A DNA stretch of 64,000 bases from Alicyclobacillus acidiphilus NBRC 100859. GTDB taxonomy: Bacteria > Bacillota > Bacilli > Alicyclobacillales > Alicyclobacillaceae. How positions within the stretch are numbered: the first letter of the stretch is position 1; the number at the start of each line of letters is the position of its first letter. The stretch is taken from positions 1 to 64,000 of the forward strand of contig NZ_BCQI01000013.1 of NCBI RefSeq assembly GCF_001544355.1. Direction: 5' to 3'. The notes beneath the pieces are model-generated. The model saw nothing but the letters and a program-made list of their open reading frames with translations, was not told the origin of the DNA and did no database searches. This document shows positions 17,911 to 25,381 of this stretch, piece after piece. Position numbers and translations under genes: made by a program.

Positions 17911-17999
17911 CGTTTTTCCTCCATGGACAATGTCACCCCGGCGTGGCGGGACATGTTCCATTGTACCAAAACTCCGATGTGCCAAAACGCTGACGGCGT

Positions 18000-18377
18000 T
18001 CATTCTCCATGTGGACGCGCGTAGCCGTCCGAGGCGGCTTCCGGCTGCACAGGTTGCGCCTGCACTGTCGGTTGCACCTCCTTCGTGTCATTGGACACAC
18101 CGCCATCATGAAATGGCTGTTGTTCCTCCGACGAGGTCGTCGAAGCCGCCGAACCACTTGGCTGGGTCTTGTCGTGGGATATGAAAACCGTAACCAATGT
18201 CACGGCTGCCGCGACGACATTGGTGGCAGCGTTGATCTCCGGGTTCGTGATGACATGCCACCCGATGGCGTCGGTGGCTACCTTCGCAGCCCCAAGCAAC
18301 CCTGGAACGAGGGTCGTCAATCGCTTATTCTGCAACAACGCGAAGAGGCAAGCCCAAGCCTTCGACAGTCTCTTCAT
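18000..18377 (-). CDS. Small membrane protein of unknown function, holin-like
   Basis: 125 residues from ATG 18377 (GGAGG at 7 nt). A basic N-terminus (MKRLSKAW) is followed by two hydrophobic stretches around TLVPGLLGAAKVATDAIGW and AATNVVAAAVTLVTVFISH, then a polar Ser/Gln/Pro-rich tail. The layout (residue-short loop, Asn-Pro-Glu-Ile-Asn between the helices) recalls phiLC3-type phage holins, but no endolysin or phage gene is nearby, so this is only a resemblance. Confidence 0.6.
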   Translation of the reverse strand: MKRLSKAWACLFALLQNKRLTTLVPGLLGAAKVATDAIGWHVITNPEINAATNVVAAAVTLVTVFISHDKTQPSGSAASTTSSEEQQPFHDGGVSNDTKEVQPTVQAQPVQPEAASDGYARPHGE

Positions 18378-18526
18378 CACAATCCCTCCAAACACGCTCT
18401 TCTGAAGTACATGAATATGAAATGCGGCGTCGCGCTGTAGACAGGGACAACCTTCTCGAGTGGACAAACAGGGTGCGGATCCGGGGCAATCGGTGGCCTT
18501 GACGGATCGATGGTCGGACTTGGCCA

Positions 18527-18555
18527 TTGAGACAGAAGGCTCGCCCATCTAGAAT
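18527..18555 (+). promoter_or_regulatory. SigA-type promoter of the transglutaminase-fold gene
   Basis: TTGAGA at 18527-18532, 17-bp spacer, TAGAAT at 18550-18555; the coding start is 55 bp downstream. Confidence 0.65.
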
Positions 18556-18609
18556 AGACATGCAGGGACGAGCACGCGTTTGTACATGTCTCTAAGGAGG
18601 TCCGTCGTG

Positions 18610-19671
18610 ATGAATGCAGTCAGCCGAACTGTGGCAGCGGGGATCGCGTCATTCGCCGCGATTACAGGTTTCACCGCGTCGGGATTCGCCACGCAAGTCA
18701 CCGCAGCGACAACCAGCGCGCCGCAGGCCGTGGTCGAGCAAGACGTCGCTGCACAAAAAAATTCCTTTTCCATCCAGTCACCGTTAGCGACGGCCGAAAC
18801 GCTCGTCAATCAGGCACTTTCTCAGAATCCATATGTCCATCAATTGCTCTCCGGGGTGTCGTACCGTTCTGTGGGATCGACAACAACCGTGACCATGCAG
18901 TGGCTGCAAACGGCAGCGCAAACACACCAATTGGATCAATCCATCAAACTGGTTGAATCGACCCTGTTGACACCTGGGATGAGTGCGTACGCGAAGGAAT
19001 TGGCCATTCACGATTGGATTGTTCAACGCGTCACCTACGACACGTCCTTGACGCGTTATACACCTTACGACGCCTTTCAAGGATCGGCTGTCTGCCAAGG
19101 CATCGCGGCCCTCGCCTATCGCATGTTCTCGTTCGCGGGCATTCCAGTCCGCTTTGTACAAGGAACAGCGGATGGACAATCCCACCTGTGGAACGAAGTC
19201 GAGGTTGGGGGACACTGGTACCAACTGGACATCACCTGGGACGATCCCGTCGGCGGATCGTCGACAAAGCCAAGCTACAACTACTACAATTTGACGAACG
19301 CTCAAATGGCGGTCGATCACACGTGGAATGCCAAAGGTTTGCCCGACGCGACGACCGACTTCGCGACGGTGATCCACAATTTGGCCCCATCGACGAAGGA
19401 TCCGAGCATCCTGAAGCTTTCAAACAATGTCGAAGTCATGAGTGAGTACGAGCCAAAGGTACAATTGAACAACCTGCTCGCCGCTATGCAAAGTCACATC
19501 TCGCTCCAACAGCACCACTTTGTGCTGCAGGTCCATGCGACCCAGGCCGAAGTGCAAAGTACATTGACGCAAAGCGCTTTGGGCACACTCAGAGATTACT
19601 CCAGCCTCTCGTACAGTTGTCAGACGAGCCGTTTACCTGGTTATCAATTGTTACAGGTCGATGTCACCTGA
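18610..19671 (+). CDS. Secreted transglutaminase-like domain protein
   Basis: 353 residues. The N-terminus is a signal peptide (TVAAGIASFAAITGFTASGF). A transglutaminase/cysteine-protease core follows: YDAFQGSAVCQGIAALAYRM (catalytic Cys), RFVQGTADGQSHLWNEVEVG (His) and WYQLDITWDDPVG (Asp), the Cys-His-Asp triad. The C-terminal 100 residues resemble no domain I can name. It is probably extracellular and may cross-link or cleave proteins. The start lies behind AAGGAGG: ATG 18610, or GTG 18607. It is monocistronic with its own promoter. Confidence 0.85.
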   Translation: MNAVSRTVAAGIASFAAITGFTASGFATQVTAATTSAPQAVVEQDVAAQKNSFSIQSPLATAETLVNQALSQNPYVHQLLSGVSYRSVGSTTTVTMQWLQTAAQTHQLDQSIKLVESTLLTPGMSAYAKELAIHDWIVQRVTYDTSLTRYTPYDAFQGSAVCQGIAALAYRMFSFAGIPVRFVQGTADGQSHLWNEVEVGGHWYQLDITWDDPVGGSSTKPSYNYYNLTNAQMAVDHTWNAKGLPDATTDFATVIHNLAPSTKDPSILKLSNNVEVMSEYEPKVQLNNLLAAMQSHISLQQHHFVLQVHATQAEVQSTLTQSALGTLRDYSSLSYSCQTSRLPGYQLLQVDVT

Positions 19672-19759
19672 CACTTTTGGTAATTTGCGATCATCGCCGT
19701 ATACTGGACGTGTGACAGGTTTGTCATAGACCCAGAGAGAGAGATTGGAGGCATGTGAC

Positions 19760-20485
19760 ATGACATCCAGGTTGGCAGGTCAAAGAGCCATCATTACAGG
19801 TGCAGGCAAAGGGATTGGCCGGGTGGTCGCGGAGTCGTTCGCAAAAGTCGGCATCCATGTCGGATTGATTTCTCGAACGGAATCCGATGTGACCAGTTTG
19901 GCGGCACAACTGCAGCAGTCATACGGCGTTCGCGCTTTCGCTGCGGCGGCTGACGTGAGTGTGCGCAGCGAGATCGAACAAGCGGTAGCGGGCCTCATCA
20001 GCCAATTGGGCGGCGTCGATATCCTGATTAATAACGCCGGTACAGCCTCGTTCGGAACCGTTCTCGAGATGCCTGTCGAGCAATGGGAACGAATGATTCA
20101 AGTCAATTTGTTGGGAACGTACTACACAACCCGTGCCGCACTGCCGACCATGATTGAACAAAACAGCGGCAATATCATCAATGTCAGCTCTACGGCCGGC
20201 GAACGCGGTTCAGCAACCACATCCGCATACTCTGCATCGAAGTTCGGCGTCATGGGTTTCACGGAGTCTTTGATGCAAGAAGTTCGCAAGCATAACATAC
20301 GCGTCACTGCGCTGGCGCCCAGCACCGTGAATACCGATCTTGCCAAGCGAGTTGGACTCAAACTCGGTGATGAAGATCACCAGATGCAGCCGCAAGATGT
20401 CGCAGATTGGATTCTTTCCATTCTCGAACTGCCCCATCGGGTTGTCGTCAAGCAGGCGAGTCTGATCATGACCAATCCGCAATAA
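19760..20485 (+). CDS. Short-chain dehydrogenase, 3-oxoacyl-ACP reductase-like
   Basis: 241 residues, classical SDR. It has the nucleotide motif TGAGKGIG, ILINNAG, Ser in INVSSTAGERG and the YSASK catalytic pair. Closest in feel to FabG/YwfD/FabL-like reductases that use NAD(P)H on keto groups; the substrate is unknown. ATG 19760 follows GGAGG at 8 nt. It ends before a strong bidirectional terminator and has no operon partner. Confidence 0.88.
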   Translation: MTSRLAGQRAIITGAGKGIGRVVAESFAKVGIHVGLISRTESDVTSLAAQLQQSYGVRAFAAAADVSVRSEIEQAVAGLISQLGGVDILINNAGTASFGTVLEMPVEQWERMIQVNLLGTYYTTRAALPTMIEQNSGNIINVSSTAGERGSATTSAYSASKFGVMGFTESLMQEVRKHNIRVTALAPSTVNTDLAKRVGLKLGDEDHQMQPQDVADWILSILELPHRVVVKQASLIMTNPQ

Positions 20486-20541
20486 GTCGACCGATACGTG
20501 AAAACCACGAGATCGATCTCCAACATCGATCTCGACACCGA

Positions 20542-20581
20542 AAAGGGCCGAAGCGCCGTCATTGCGACGCTTCGGCCCTTT
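20542..20581. terminator. Bidirectional terminator
   Basis: AAAGGGCCGAAGCG (20542-20555) pairs with CGCTTCGGCCCTTT (20568-20581). It lies between the convergent SDR and lipoprotein genes and ends in T/A runs on both sides. Confidence 0.85.
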
Positions 20582-20597
20582 GTGCGTGTACCTCACC

Positions 20598-20912
20598 TCA
20601 GGACGACGTGTTGTTTTCACTCTCGCTGCTGTTGCCAAGCCCCGTCGCGTTCTCCATATCCGTGCTGTTATCTGAAGAAGAACTATTTTCTGAGGAACTG
20701 CTTTCTGAGGAACTATTGTCCGATGAGCTGTTCTCAATCGAACTGTTAGCCGTCGATTCGTTGTCAGTACTCGAGTTGTCGCCACCGCTCGTGTTCGTGC
20801 TGTTCTCGCTCCCGCCGCCCGTAAAGTTCTGCATCTCTGTTCCGGCGTCGCCGCAACCCACCAGCACAGACGACACCAATGCGACCATGGCAATGAATCG
20901 CTTCGTGTTCAT
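20598..20912 (-). CDS. Ser/Asn-rich lipoprotein
   Basis: 104 residues. It has a lipoprotein signal peptide with lipobox VLVGC about residue 20, and the mature part is low complexity: mostly Ser, Asn, Glu and Asp (ENSSSDNSSSESSSSENSS). It should be a lipid-anchored, disordered surface protein. The start ATG 20912 lies behind GTGTGGAAA, with GAGGGG further up. No partner or domain is recognised; the acidic-Ser spacer could act as a tether or buffer (inference). Confidence 0.75.
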   Translation of the reverse strand: MNTKRFIAMVALVSSVLVGCGDAGTEMQNFTGGGSENSTNTSGGDNSSTDNESTANSSIENSSSDNSSSESSSSENSSSSDNSTDMENATGLGNSSESENNTSS

Positions 20913-21110
20913 TTTCCACACACCCCTCGAGAATACGGATGGTGGATAATTTACCCTCCATATCCAAACATCATGCAATCGGGTGATCGCAAAAGGTCAT
21001 CCGTCCTCGATTGTTGTTTCTCGCATTGTCCCTTATCATTTGAAGAGCACGCATGCCTCATCGTCATACTTGTTGGTCTATTGAACTGTTTGGAAAGGTC
21101 GTCGATCCCG

Positions 21111-21875
21111 TTGCTGTCCTCATCCACCCGCAACATCTTGTTGATTGTGCTCACCATGACTTCGGGTTGCGTCGATGCTATCAGTTTCCTTGCGCTCGGC
21201 CAGGTGTTTACAGCCGCCATGACAGGCAACACCGTGCTGCTCGGCCTATCGCTCATCCACGAATCGGCGTTTTCCCCGCTTGGATACGTTTCAGCCATTC
21301 TTGGTTTTATGGCTGGAGCGGCAGCCGCAGCCAGGTTGATATGGCACCGACAAAAAGAAGTCGGCTGGACGCCCGCAGTCACCAAACTGCTCACCTTGGA
21401 ACTTGCAGCCCTCGCGGTTTTTGCGGCGCTCATTTCGATCACGCCCCGCTCGTCCCATCTTGTGCTCATCGCGCTGCTTGCGTTTGCGATGGGCGTGCAA
21501 GGTGTGGCGGCGCGACGCATCGGTGTGAACGGCATCACGACCACGGTGATCACCAGTACGCTCACAGGCCTCATGGAATCCCTCGTCTGGAGTATCAAGA
21601 CGGCACCCAAGCGCACGAGTGAGCCGCCTTCCCATGGCGGACCGTCGCCCACTGCCTCACCATCTGGCGGCGATGCTCAAAAACGGCCCTGGGGTCCCAT
21701 GTTGATGTGGTTTTCCGCGATTGTGTTCTATGGCGTAGGAGCAGCCGCCTCCGGCGAATGCGAACGTCACTTCGCTTTGCATGCTGTCTGGCTGCCCATC
21801 TGCATGGTCGCAGCCCTCATCCTGTTCGCATTCGAACGACACAAGAGCGAATCCCGGTCGCCGCAGCGCACGTGA
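21111..21875 (+). CDS. DUF1275 (YoaK-type) membrane protein
   Basis: About 254 residues with six hydrophobic segments. Family blocks: LTMTSGCVDAISFLALGQVF, AAMTGNTVLLGLSL, GFMAGAAAAARL, LLAFAMGVQGVAARR and GITTTVITSTLTGL. The function of DUF1275 proteins is not established; they look like small permeases. The start is uncertain: TTG 21111 behind AAAGG is my choice, though the frame is open back to 20973. A low-complexity Pro/Ser/Gly insert (PPSHGGPSPTASPSGG) lies before the last two helices. Confidence 0.82.
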   Translation: MLSSSTRNILLIVLTMTSGCVDAISFLALGQVFTAAMTGNTVLLGLSLIHESAFSPLGYVSAILGFMAGAAAAARLIWHRQKEVGWTPAVTKLLTLELAALAVFAALISITPRSSHLVLIALLAFAMGVQGVAARRIGVNGITTTVITSTLTGLMESLVWSIKTAPKRTSEPPSHGGPSPTASPSGGDAQKRPWGPMLMWFSAIVFYGVGAAASGECERHFALHAVWLPICMVAALILFAFERHKSESRSPQRT

Positions 21876-21918
21876 TCGACCTCACCAGGCCATCACAGAA
21901 GTAGGGCATCAAAAAGGC

Positions 21919-22053
21919 GGCCACTGCATGTATGCAGTGGCCAAATTCTATCGTTAGGGGGGTCAAGAAGAGATGCAATCGGCAATTGGCAATTGGCAAT
22001 CGACACTCTTCACTGCCTGACATCATCATAGCGTCGACAAATTGAATTTCCAT
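21919..22053 (-). other. Twin element copy A: short conserved transcript or micro-ORF ending in a terminator
   Basis: On the minus strand this begins ATGGAAATTCAAT (22053), passes CGCTATGATGAT and CAGGCAG, then TTCTTGACCCCC, and reaches the hairpin GGCCACTGCA/TGCAGTGGCC (21919-21942) before TTTTT. The same order recurs at 34531-34644. In both copies the sequence can be read as an ORF starting MEIQ and passing FLTPL. It lies in a 390-bp gap before tRNA-Leu. It may be a small RNA, a small protein or a mobile remnant. Confidence 0.5.
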
Positions 22054-22267
22054 TGAATTACACGGAATTCTGATGAACGAATGGCGAATTGGTGTGAAAA
22101 TGATTCTTCACGAACCACAAGCAACATGGTATAGTCGTTTGCGGCGGCCATTTTGCCAGATCGGCTCAGCCTGTCCACAACAGGTTGTTGCATGGGTTCT
22201 CGGATATTGACGATGTTGATTTGATGAATGGCTACAAGCGTAGTATAGTGTATGAACGATCTTGCAT

Positions 22268-22355
22268 GCCGGGGTGGCGGAATCGGCAGACGCAGCAGAC
22301 TTAAAATCTGCCGGGCCAAAAGCCCGTACGGGTTCAAGTCCCGTCCTCGGCACCA
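22268..22355 (+). tRNA. tRNA-Leu (anticodon UAA)
   Basis: 88 nt including an encoded CCA. The acceptor GCCGGGG pairs with CCTCGGC, the anticodon arm is GCAGA-CTTAAAA-TCTGC with anticodon TAA, a long variable arm (GGGCCAAAAGCCC) marks it as class II, and the T-arm is CGGGTTCAAGTCCCG. It reads UUA codons. It borders the AT-rich HicAB stretch, a common integration setting, but no repeated 3' end was found. Confidence 0.95.
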
Positions 22356-22629
22356 GATGTATCAAGGGATTTCGAGAGTTTTCTCGGAGTCCTTTTTTCT
22401 GTTTTCAGGGCATTGTCTACCGGATTTCTACCCTTCGTGTTCCGAAATATGATTACACCTACAAAGTCCGTTCCCGATTAAACGCGCGCAAATTGAGCAA
22501 TACAGGAGATCGACCCAAATGCGACATTCGAGGATTTTTGGGGTTGATATCCAGAAGTGCAGGTCAAGAGACGACACAGCTGACGTATATAATGCTGATT
22601 TCGATCTCATAACAACACATACAAAAGTA

Positions 22630-22658
22630 TTTACACATACAATTGTATGTGTTATATT
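22630..22658 (+). promoter_or_regulatory. hicAB promoter with embedded palindromic operator
   Basis: TTTACA (22630-22635), 17-bp spacer, TATATT (22653-22658). A perfect 20-bp palindrome ACACATACAATTGTATGTGT (22633-22652) fills the space between them, with another ACACATAC just upstream (about 22616). This is the layout expected for autorepression by HicB or the HicAB complex. Confidence 0.8.
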
Positions 22659-22669
22659 TGTTTCAGGAG

Positions 22670-22873
22670 GTGGGCACCGTCAAGAGTTACTCATCAAGAG
22701 AACTTATCAGCATGCTGGAAGCGAACGGCTGGGTACTCAAAGCGGTTGAGAGAAGTCATCACCAGTACATACATCCTAAAACGCGCAACAAAGTGACGGT
22801 ACCTCATCCGAAAAAAGACATCCCAGTTGGGACAGCGAGAAATATCCTAAAGCGAGCAGGGCTACTGGAGTAG
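22670..22873 (+). CDS. hicA: HicA-type mRNA interferase toxin
   Basis: About 67 residues with the HicA double-stranded-RNA-binding-like fold: VKSYSSRELISMLEANGW, the catalytic His block RSHHQYIHP and the end VTVPHPKKDIPVGTARNILK. HicA cleaves mRNA and is held inactive by HicB. The start is unclear. GTG 22670 touches the AGGAGG site, the homology start would be a GTC codon at 22679, and a TTG at 22643 lies inside the operator. hicB follows 23 bp later. Confidence 0.88.
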   Translation: MGTVKSYSSRELISMLEANGWVLKAVERSHHQYIHPKTRNKVTVPHPKKDIPVGTARNILKRAGLLE

Positions 22874-22896
22874 CTCTGCCGAAAGGTGGACTATAT

Positions 22897-23319
22897 ATGC
22901 ACGATTTGCCATCGAAGTACGTTTATCCCGCTATTTTTGATTACGCAGAGGATGGTATCTCCGTGGCGTTTCCGGACCTACCCGGTTGCTTTACGTGCGG
23001 ATCAAACGACATGGAAGCCCTGGACATGGCAAAAGAAGCGTTGGGTCTGCATCTCTGGAGTATGGAGGAGGATGGGGAGGAGATTCCGGAGCCAAGCGCG
23101 CCACTGGCCGTGCCTCATGAGGGGAATCAAATTGTGTGTCTTGTGGAGGTTTGGATGCCACCCATCCGTAGCCGGCTGACGTCGCGATCAACAAAGACGA
23201 CTGTAACACTGCCGCAGTGGCTCAAAGACAAGGCCGATGAACACCAGGTGAATTATTCTCAACTGCTTCAGAATGCGATAAAAACACACCTTGGATTGGA
23301 TGATACTCCACGGGGATAA
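22897..23319 (+). CDS. hicB: HicB-type antitoxin
   Basis: 140 residues. The N-terminal HicB fold is clear (YPAIFDYAEDGISVAFPDLP, CFTCGSNDMEALDMAKEAL, HLWSMEEDGEEIPEPS). The C-terminus carries a ribbon-helix-helix DNA-binding segment (KTTVTLPQWLKDKADEHQVN), as in the RHH class of HicB. It neutralises HicA and should repress the promoter at 22630-22658. ATG 22897 follows AAAGGTGG. Confidence 0.9.
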   Translation: MHDLPSKYVYPAIFDYAEDGISVAFPDLPGCFTCGSNDMEALDMAKEALGLHLWSMEEDGEEIPEPSAPLAVPHEGNQIVCLVEVWMPPIRSRLTSRSTKTTVTLPQWLKDKADEHQVNYSQLLQNAIKTHLGLDDTPRG

Positions 23320-23821
23320 TAGGAAAATACCGCGCTTCACACTGACTGACATCGGTGCCGCGCGGTATTCCATTCATCCCGAATTTCATACTCGATTATT
23401 CCCTGACTCAATTTTAAGAAATGAAACTTTTGATGTCCTTGTAATTTACCGAACCAACGACCGCCAAGGACCAGCGTGGTATCGCTCGGTCGCTACTTCG
23501 ATCTGTGTAGTTGATGAAGTGAAAGTAAAGCACGACTTTCGAAATGCCGATGATTTTGTGGCCTATTGCCGAAATTACAGTGTGTTTTCCGAGTCTGAAC
23601 TCCGTGATTGGTATAATGATTCAAGCAAGAGAAGCGTCTTTGCCATCAAAATGACGTATAACATCGCTCTGGCGAGACGTCTTACTCGAAAAAAGCTTAT
23701 CGAGGATATCGGGCTGGATCAACACGTCTATTGGGGGTTCATGCCCATAAGCAAGGACCAATTTAAGCGCATTGCTGAGGCAGGTGGAATTGATGAAAGT
23801 TTTATTATCTATCAGGCCTAA
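23300..23821 (+). CDS. Probable remnant of an ASCH/EVE-like C-terminal domain protein
   Basis: 173 residues starting at ATG 23300, overlapping the end of hicB. Blocks are FHTRLFPDSILRNE, VLVIYRTNDRQGPAWYRSVA, FVAYCRNYSVFSESEL and HVYWGFMPISKDQFKRI. From memory these match the C-terminal half of larger proteins (GNAT plus PUA/EVE-like), where extra residues lie between RNE and VLVIYRT. If so, this copy lacks the N-terminal enzyme domain and has an internal deletion. It may be a non-functional fragment, or a stand-alone RNA/nucleotide-binding domain. The pairing with the next gene is the family's usual order. Confidence 0.5.
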   Translation: MILHGDNRKIPRFTLTDIGAARYSIHPEFHTRLFPDSILRNETFDVLVIYRTNDRQGPAWYRSVATSICVVDEVKVKHDFRNADDFVAYCRNYSVFSESELRDWYNDSSKRSVFAIKMTYNIALARRLTRKKLIEDIGLDQHVYWGFMPISKDQFKRIAEAGGIDESFIIYQA

Positions 23822-24149
23822 TTTTTGCGGCGAGAAGAACTATGAATATCGAAGAGCGATTTTCAAGCAAGACGTCGACACTATAGTCGTTTATTCGACG
23901 AGCCCAGAAGGAAAGATCGTCGGGGAGTTTGAGGTTGAGGAGATCATCCACGATACCGTTGAAAATCTATGGAACGTAACCCGTGATTCATCAGGGACTA
24001 GTAAAGCGTTCTTCTTGCAATACTTCCACGACAAGAAGAAAGGCTATGCCATTAAGATAGGGAGGCGGCTTTTATACGAATCACCTATAGATCCAAAGAC
24101 ATCGAATTCTCAGTTTCGGGCGCCACAATCCTTTTGTTACGTGGAATAG
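23793..24149 (+). CDS. ASCH-domain-like protein
   Basis: 118 residues from ATG 23793, overlapping the previous gene. It reads KVLLSIRPNF then GEKNYEYRRAIF, VDTIVVYSTSPEGKIVGEFEV, TSKAFFLQYFHDKKKGYAIK and ends APQSFCYV, the ASCH/PUA-like order. The usual loop between RPxF and GEKxYEYRR is about five residues shorter here than in relatives I recall. Such domains bind RNA or modified nucleotides; no target is known. Translation coupling with 23300-23821 is likely. Confidence 0.6.
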   Translation: MKVLLSIRPNFCGEKNYEYRRAIFKQDVDTIVVYSTSPEGKIVGEFEVEEIIHDTVENLWNVTRDSSGTSKAFFLQYFHDKKKGYAIKIGRRLLYESPIDPKTSNSQFRAPQSFCYVE

Positions 24150-24318
24150 AAGAGGCAGTATACACCGCCTCTTCTTGTCTGTCCAAGTACCTCTGAGTTA
24201 TTTGCCCAGAGGCACGGACGACTGGCGCCTCGTCAGCCAAGCACACATTCACTGTTTAGTAACTGCTTGTTGATTGTTCATTTTCGGTCTACGTTTCCTC
24301 ACGATTTTCTCACCAAAA

Positions 24319-24347
24319 AAGGCCACGAGCGATTTGCCCGTGACCTT
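24319..24347 (-). terminator. Terminator of the first csp gene
   Basis: Minus strand: AAGGTCACGGGC pairs with GCTCGTGGCCTT, followed by TTTTTT; 19 bp after the stop. Confidence 0.8.
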
Positions 24348-24365
24348 GTCCCTATGAGGGGTTAC

Positions 24366-24560
24366 TTATGCAACGTTTGCCGCTTGCAGACCTCTCGGTC
24401 CTTCCACGATATCAAACGTAACTCGTTGGCCCTCTTCGAGCGTCTTGAAGCCGTTGCCTTGGATTGCGCTGAAATGTACGAATACATCTTCTCCGCCTTC
24501 AACTTCGATAAAACCAAAACCCTTTTCCGCATTAAACCACTTAACGATTCCTTGATTCAT
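24366..24560 (-). CDS. Cold-shock protein, CspA/CspB family
   Basis: 64 residues, one S1-like cold-shock fold with both RNA-binding motifs: KGFGFIEV (RNP1) and VFVHFSAI (RNP2). It binds single-stranded nucleic acid and acts as an RNA chaperone. ATG 24560 follows GGAGG. A leader of about 135 nt precedes it and shares its layout with the leader of the other copy at 42585-42785. Confidence 0.97.
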   Translation of the reverse strand: MNQGIVKWFNAEKGFGFIEVEGGEDVFVHFSAIQGNGFKTLEEGQRVTFDIVEGPRGLQAANVA

Positions 24561-24732
24561 AAGAATACCTCCGCGTGCTCCCGTGAGCACTTTGATTTGT
24601 TCAACTGTTAACTTAAAAAGCCGCCCTGTCCTGCACCCATATGAGGCGCAGAAAGAACGGCTCAGTATGTTATACATTGCAGAACGCTTTTTGAACATAC
24701 ACTCATGATATCATCAAAAATCGAATTGTCAA
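24561..24732 (-). promoter_or_regulatory. Promoter and structured leader of the first csp gene
   Basis: On the minus strand TTGACA (24732-24727), 16 bp, TATCAT (24710-24705). The leader contains GAGCCGTTCTTTCTG...GCCTCATATGGGT...GGGCGGCTT and, just before the ribosome site, the hairpin GTGCTC-ACGG-GAGCAC. The same two elements occur in the leader of the 42585 gene. It may sense temperature or be a Csp autoregulatory target (inference). Confidence 0.75.
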
Positions 24733-24888
24733 CAATAAAGCACAAAATTGAAACATTATAATATCGATCAAGCTAGCTGTCAGCATGAACCGCGCACTTG
24801 ACTAGCATCGCCGCAATGTGGGGGAACTCGCCTTTTCCGTGAACCTTTTCCTTGTTCCTCGTTGGACGTCCTCTTAGCCCTAAAAAAA

Positions 24889-24910
24889 GCTGCCACATTT
24901 CTGCGGCAGC
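24889..24910 (-). terminator. Intrinsic terminator after the tiny basic ORF
   Basis: Minus strand: GCTGCC and GGCAGC arms, followed by TTTTTTT (24888-24882). Confidence 0.7.
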
Positions 24911-24945
24911 GAATGATTCTTACAGCGAATTGTTTGTTAGATCTG

Positions 24946-25032
24946 TCACCTCCGGTGACGGCGCCTTCTGACGATAATCAGAAGCCTTTGACCGGGATGA
25001 AGTACAATCACTCGCGTGCTTCCAGTGCTCAT
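24946..25032 (-). CDS. Possible 28-residue basic micropeptide
   Basis: MSTGSTRVIVLHPGQRLLII followed by VRRRRHRR. The ATG 25032 has a strong GGAGGTG site 6 nt upstream, and a good terminator lies 36 bp after the stop, so a short transcript is plausible. The C-terminal Arg run and central hydrophobic stretch suggest membrane or nucleic-acid contact. I recognise no family. It lies near YjcZ-type genes and may be a spore protein. Confidence 0.45.
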   Translation of the reverse strand: MSTGSTRVIVLHPGQRLLIIVRRRRHRR

Positions 25033-25274
25033 GTGATCACCTCCGTGCTCCATACGTATGCTTGTCATTACATCTCGCACCGGACATTCATTGATATGGA
25101 CAGCGATATCGTAGTCTAGAGCACACACATTTCCGCGCGTTCTTTATCATTCTCTCGCCTTGTCCACCTTTGTACCTGTCTCCATGACACTTCGGTGAAT
25201 ACGTTGTATCACGCCGCCTTGTGCATGGCTGTTGTTGAAACTTCCAGTCTCAATTTAGAAGGGAGGCTACACAT

Positions 25275-25373
25275 ATGGACGGATGCTTTGGTGGATATAC
25301 TCGATGGGCAGTTGTCTTCTTGATCATCTTCGTGCTGTTCATCCTCTTGGTTCCATACGGGGGTGCATATTGA
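25275..25373 (+). CDS. yjcZ: YjcZ-family tiny sporulation protein
   Basis: 32 residues: MDGCFGGYTRWAVVF, then a hydrophobic helix (LIIFVLFILLVP) and YGGAY. This is the YjcZ pattern: a very short, single-helix protein of spore formers with a Gly/Tyr-rich start and Tyr end. It should sit in a membrane; its role is not established. A GGGAGG site precedes ATG 25275. A near-identical copy is at 55737-55844. A strong hairpin follows. Confidence 0.85.
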   Translation: MDGCFGGYTRWAVVFLIIFVLFILLVPYGGAY

Positions 25374-25381
25374 CGCTACGC

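Noticed and set aside
18000-18377. Prophage remnant based on the holin-like protein
   Set aside because: No endolysin, portal, terminase or tail gene nearby; the resemblance is only in membrane layout.
20973-21110. N-terminal extension of the DUF1275 protein
   Set aside because: The segment is Cys/Ser-rich, unlike the family, and lacks a ribosome site; a start near 21111 fits better.
22356-24200. Integrated element with tRNA-Leu attachment site
   Set aside because: No copy of the tRNA 3' end, no integrase and no phage gene could be found within the window.
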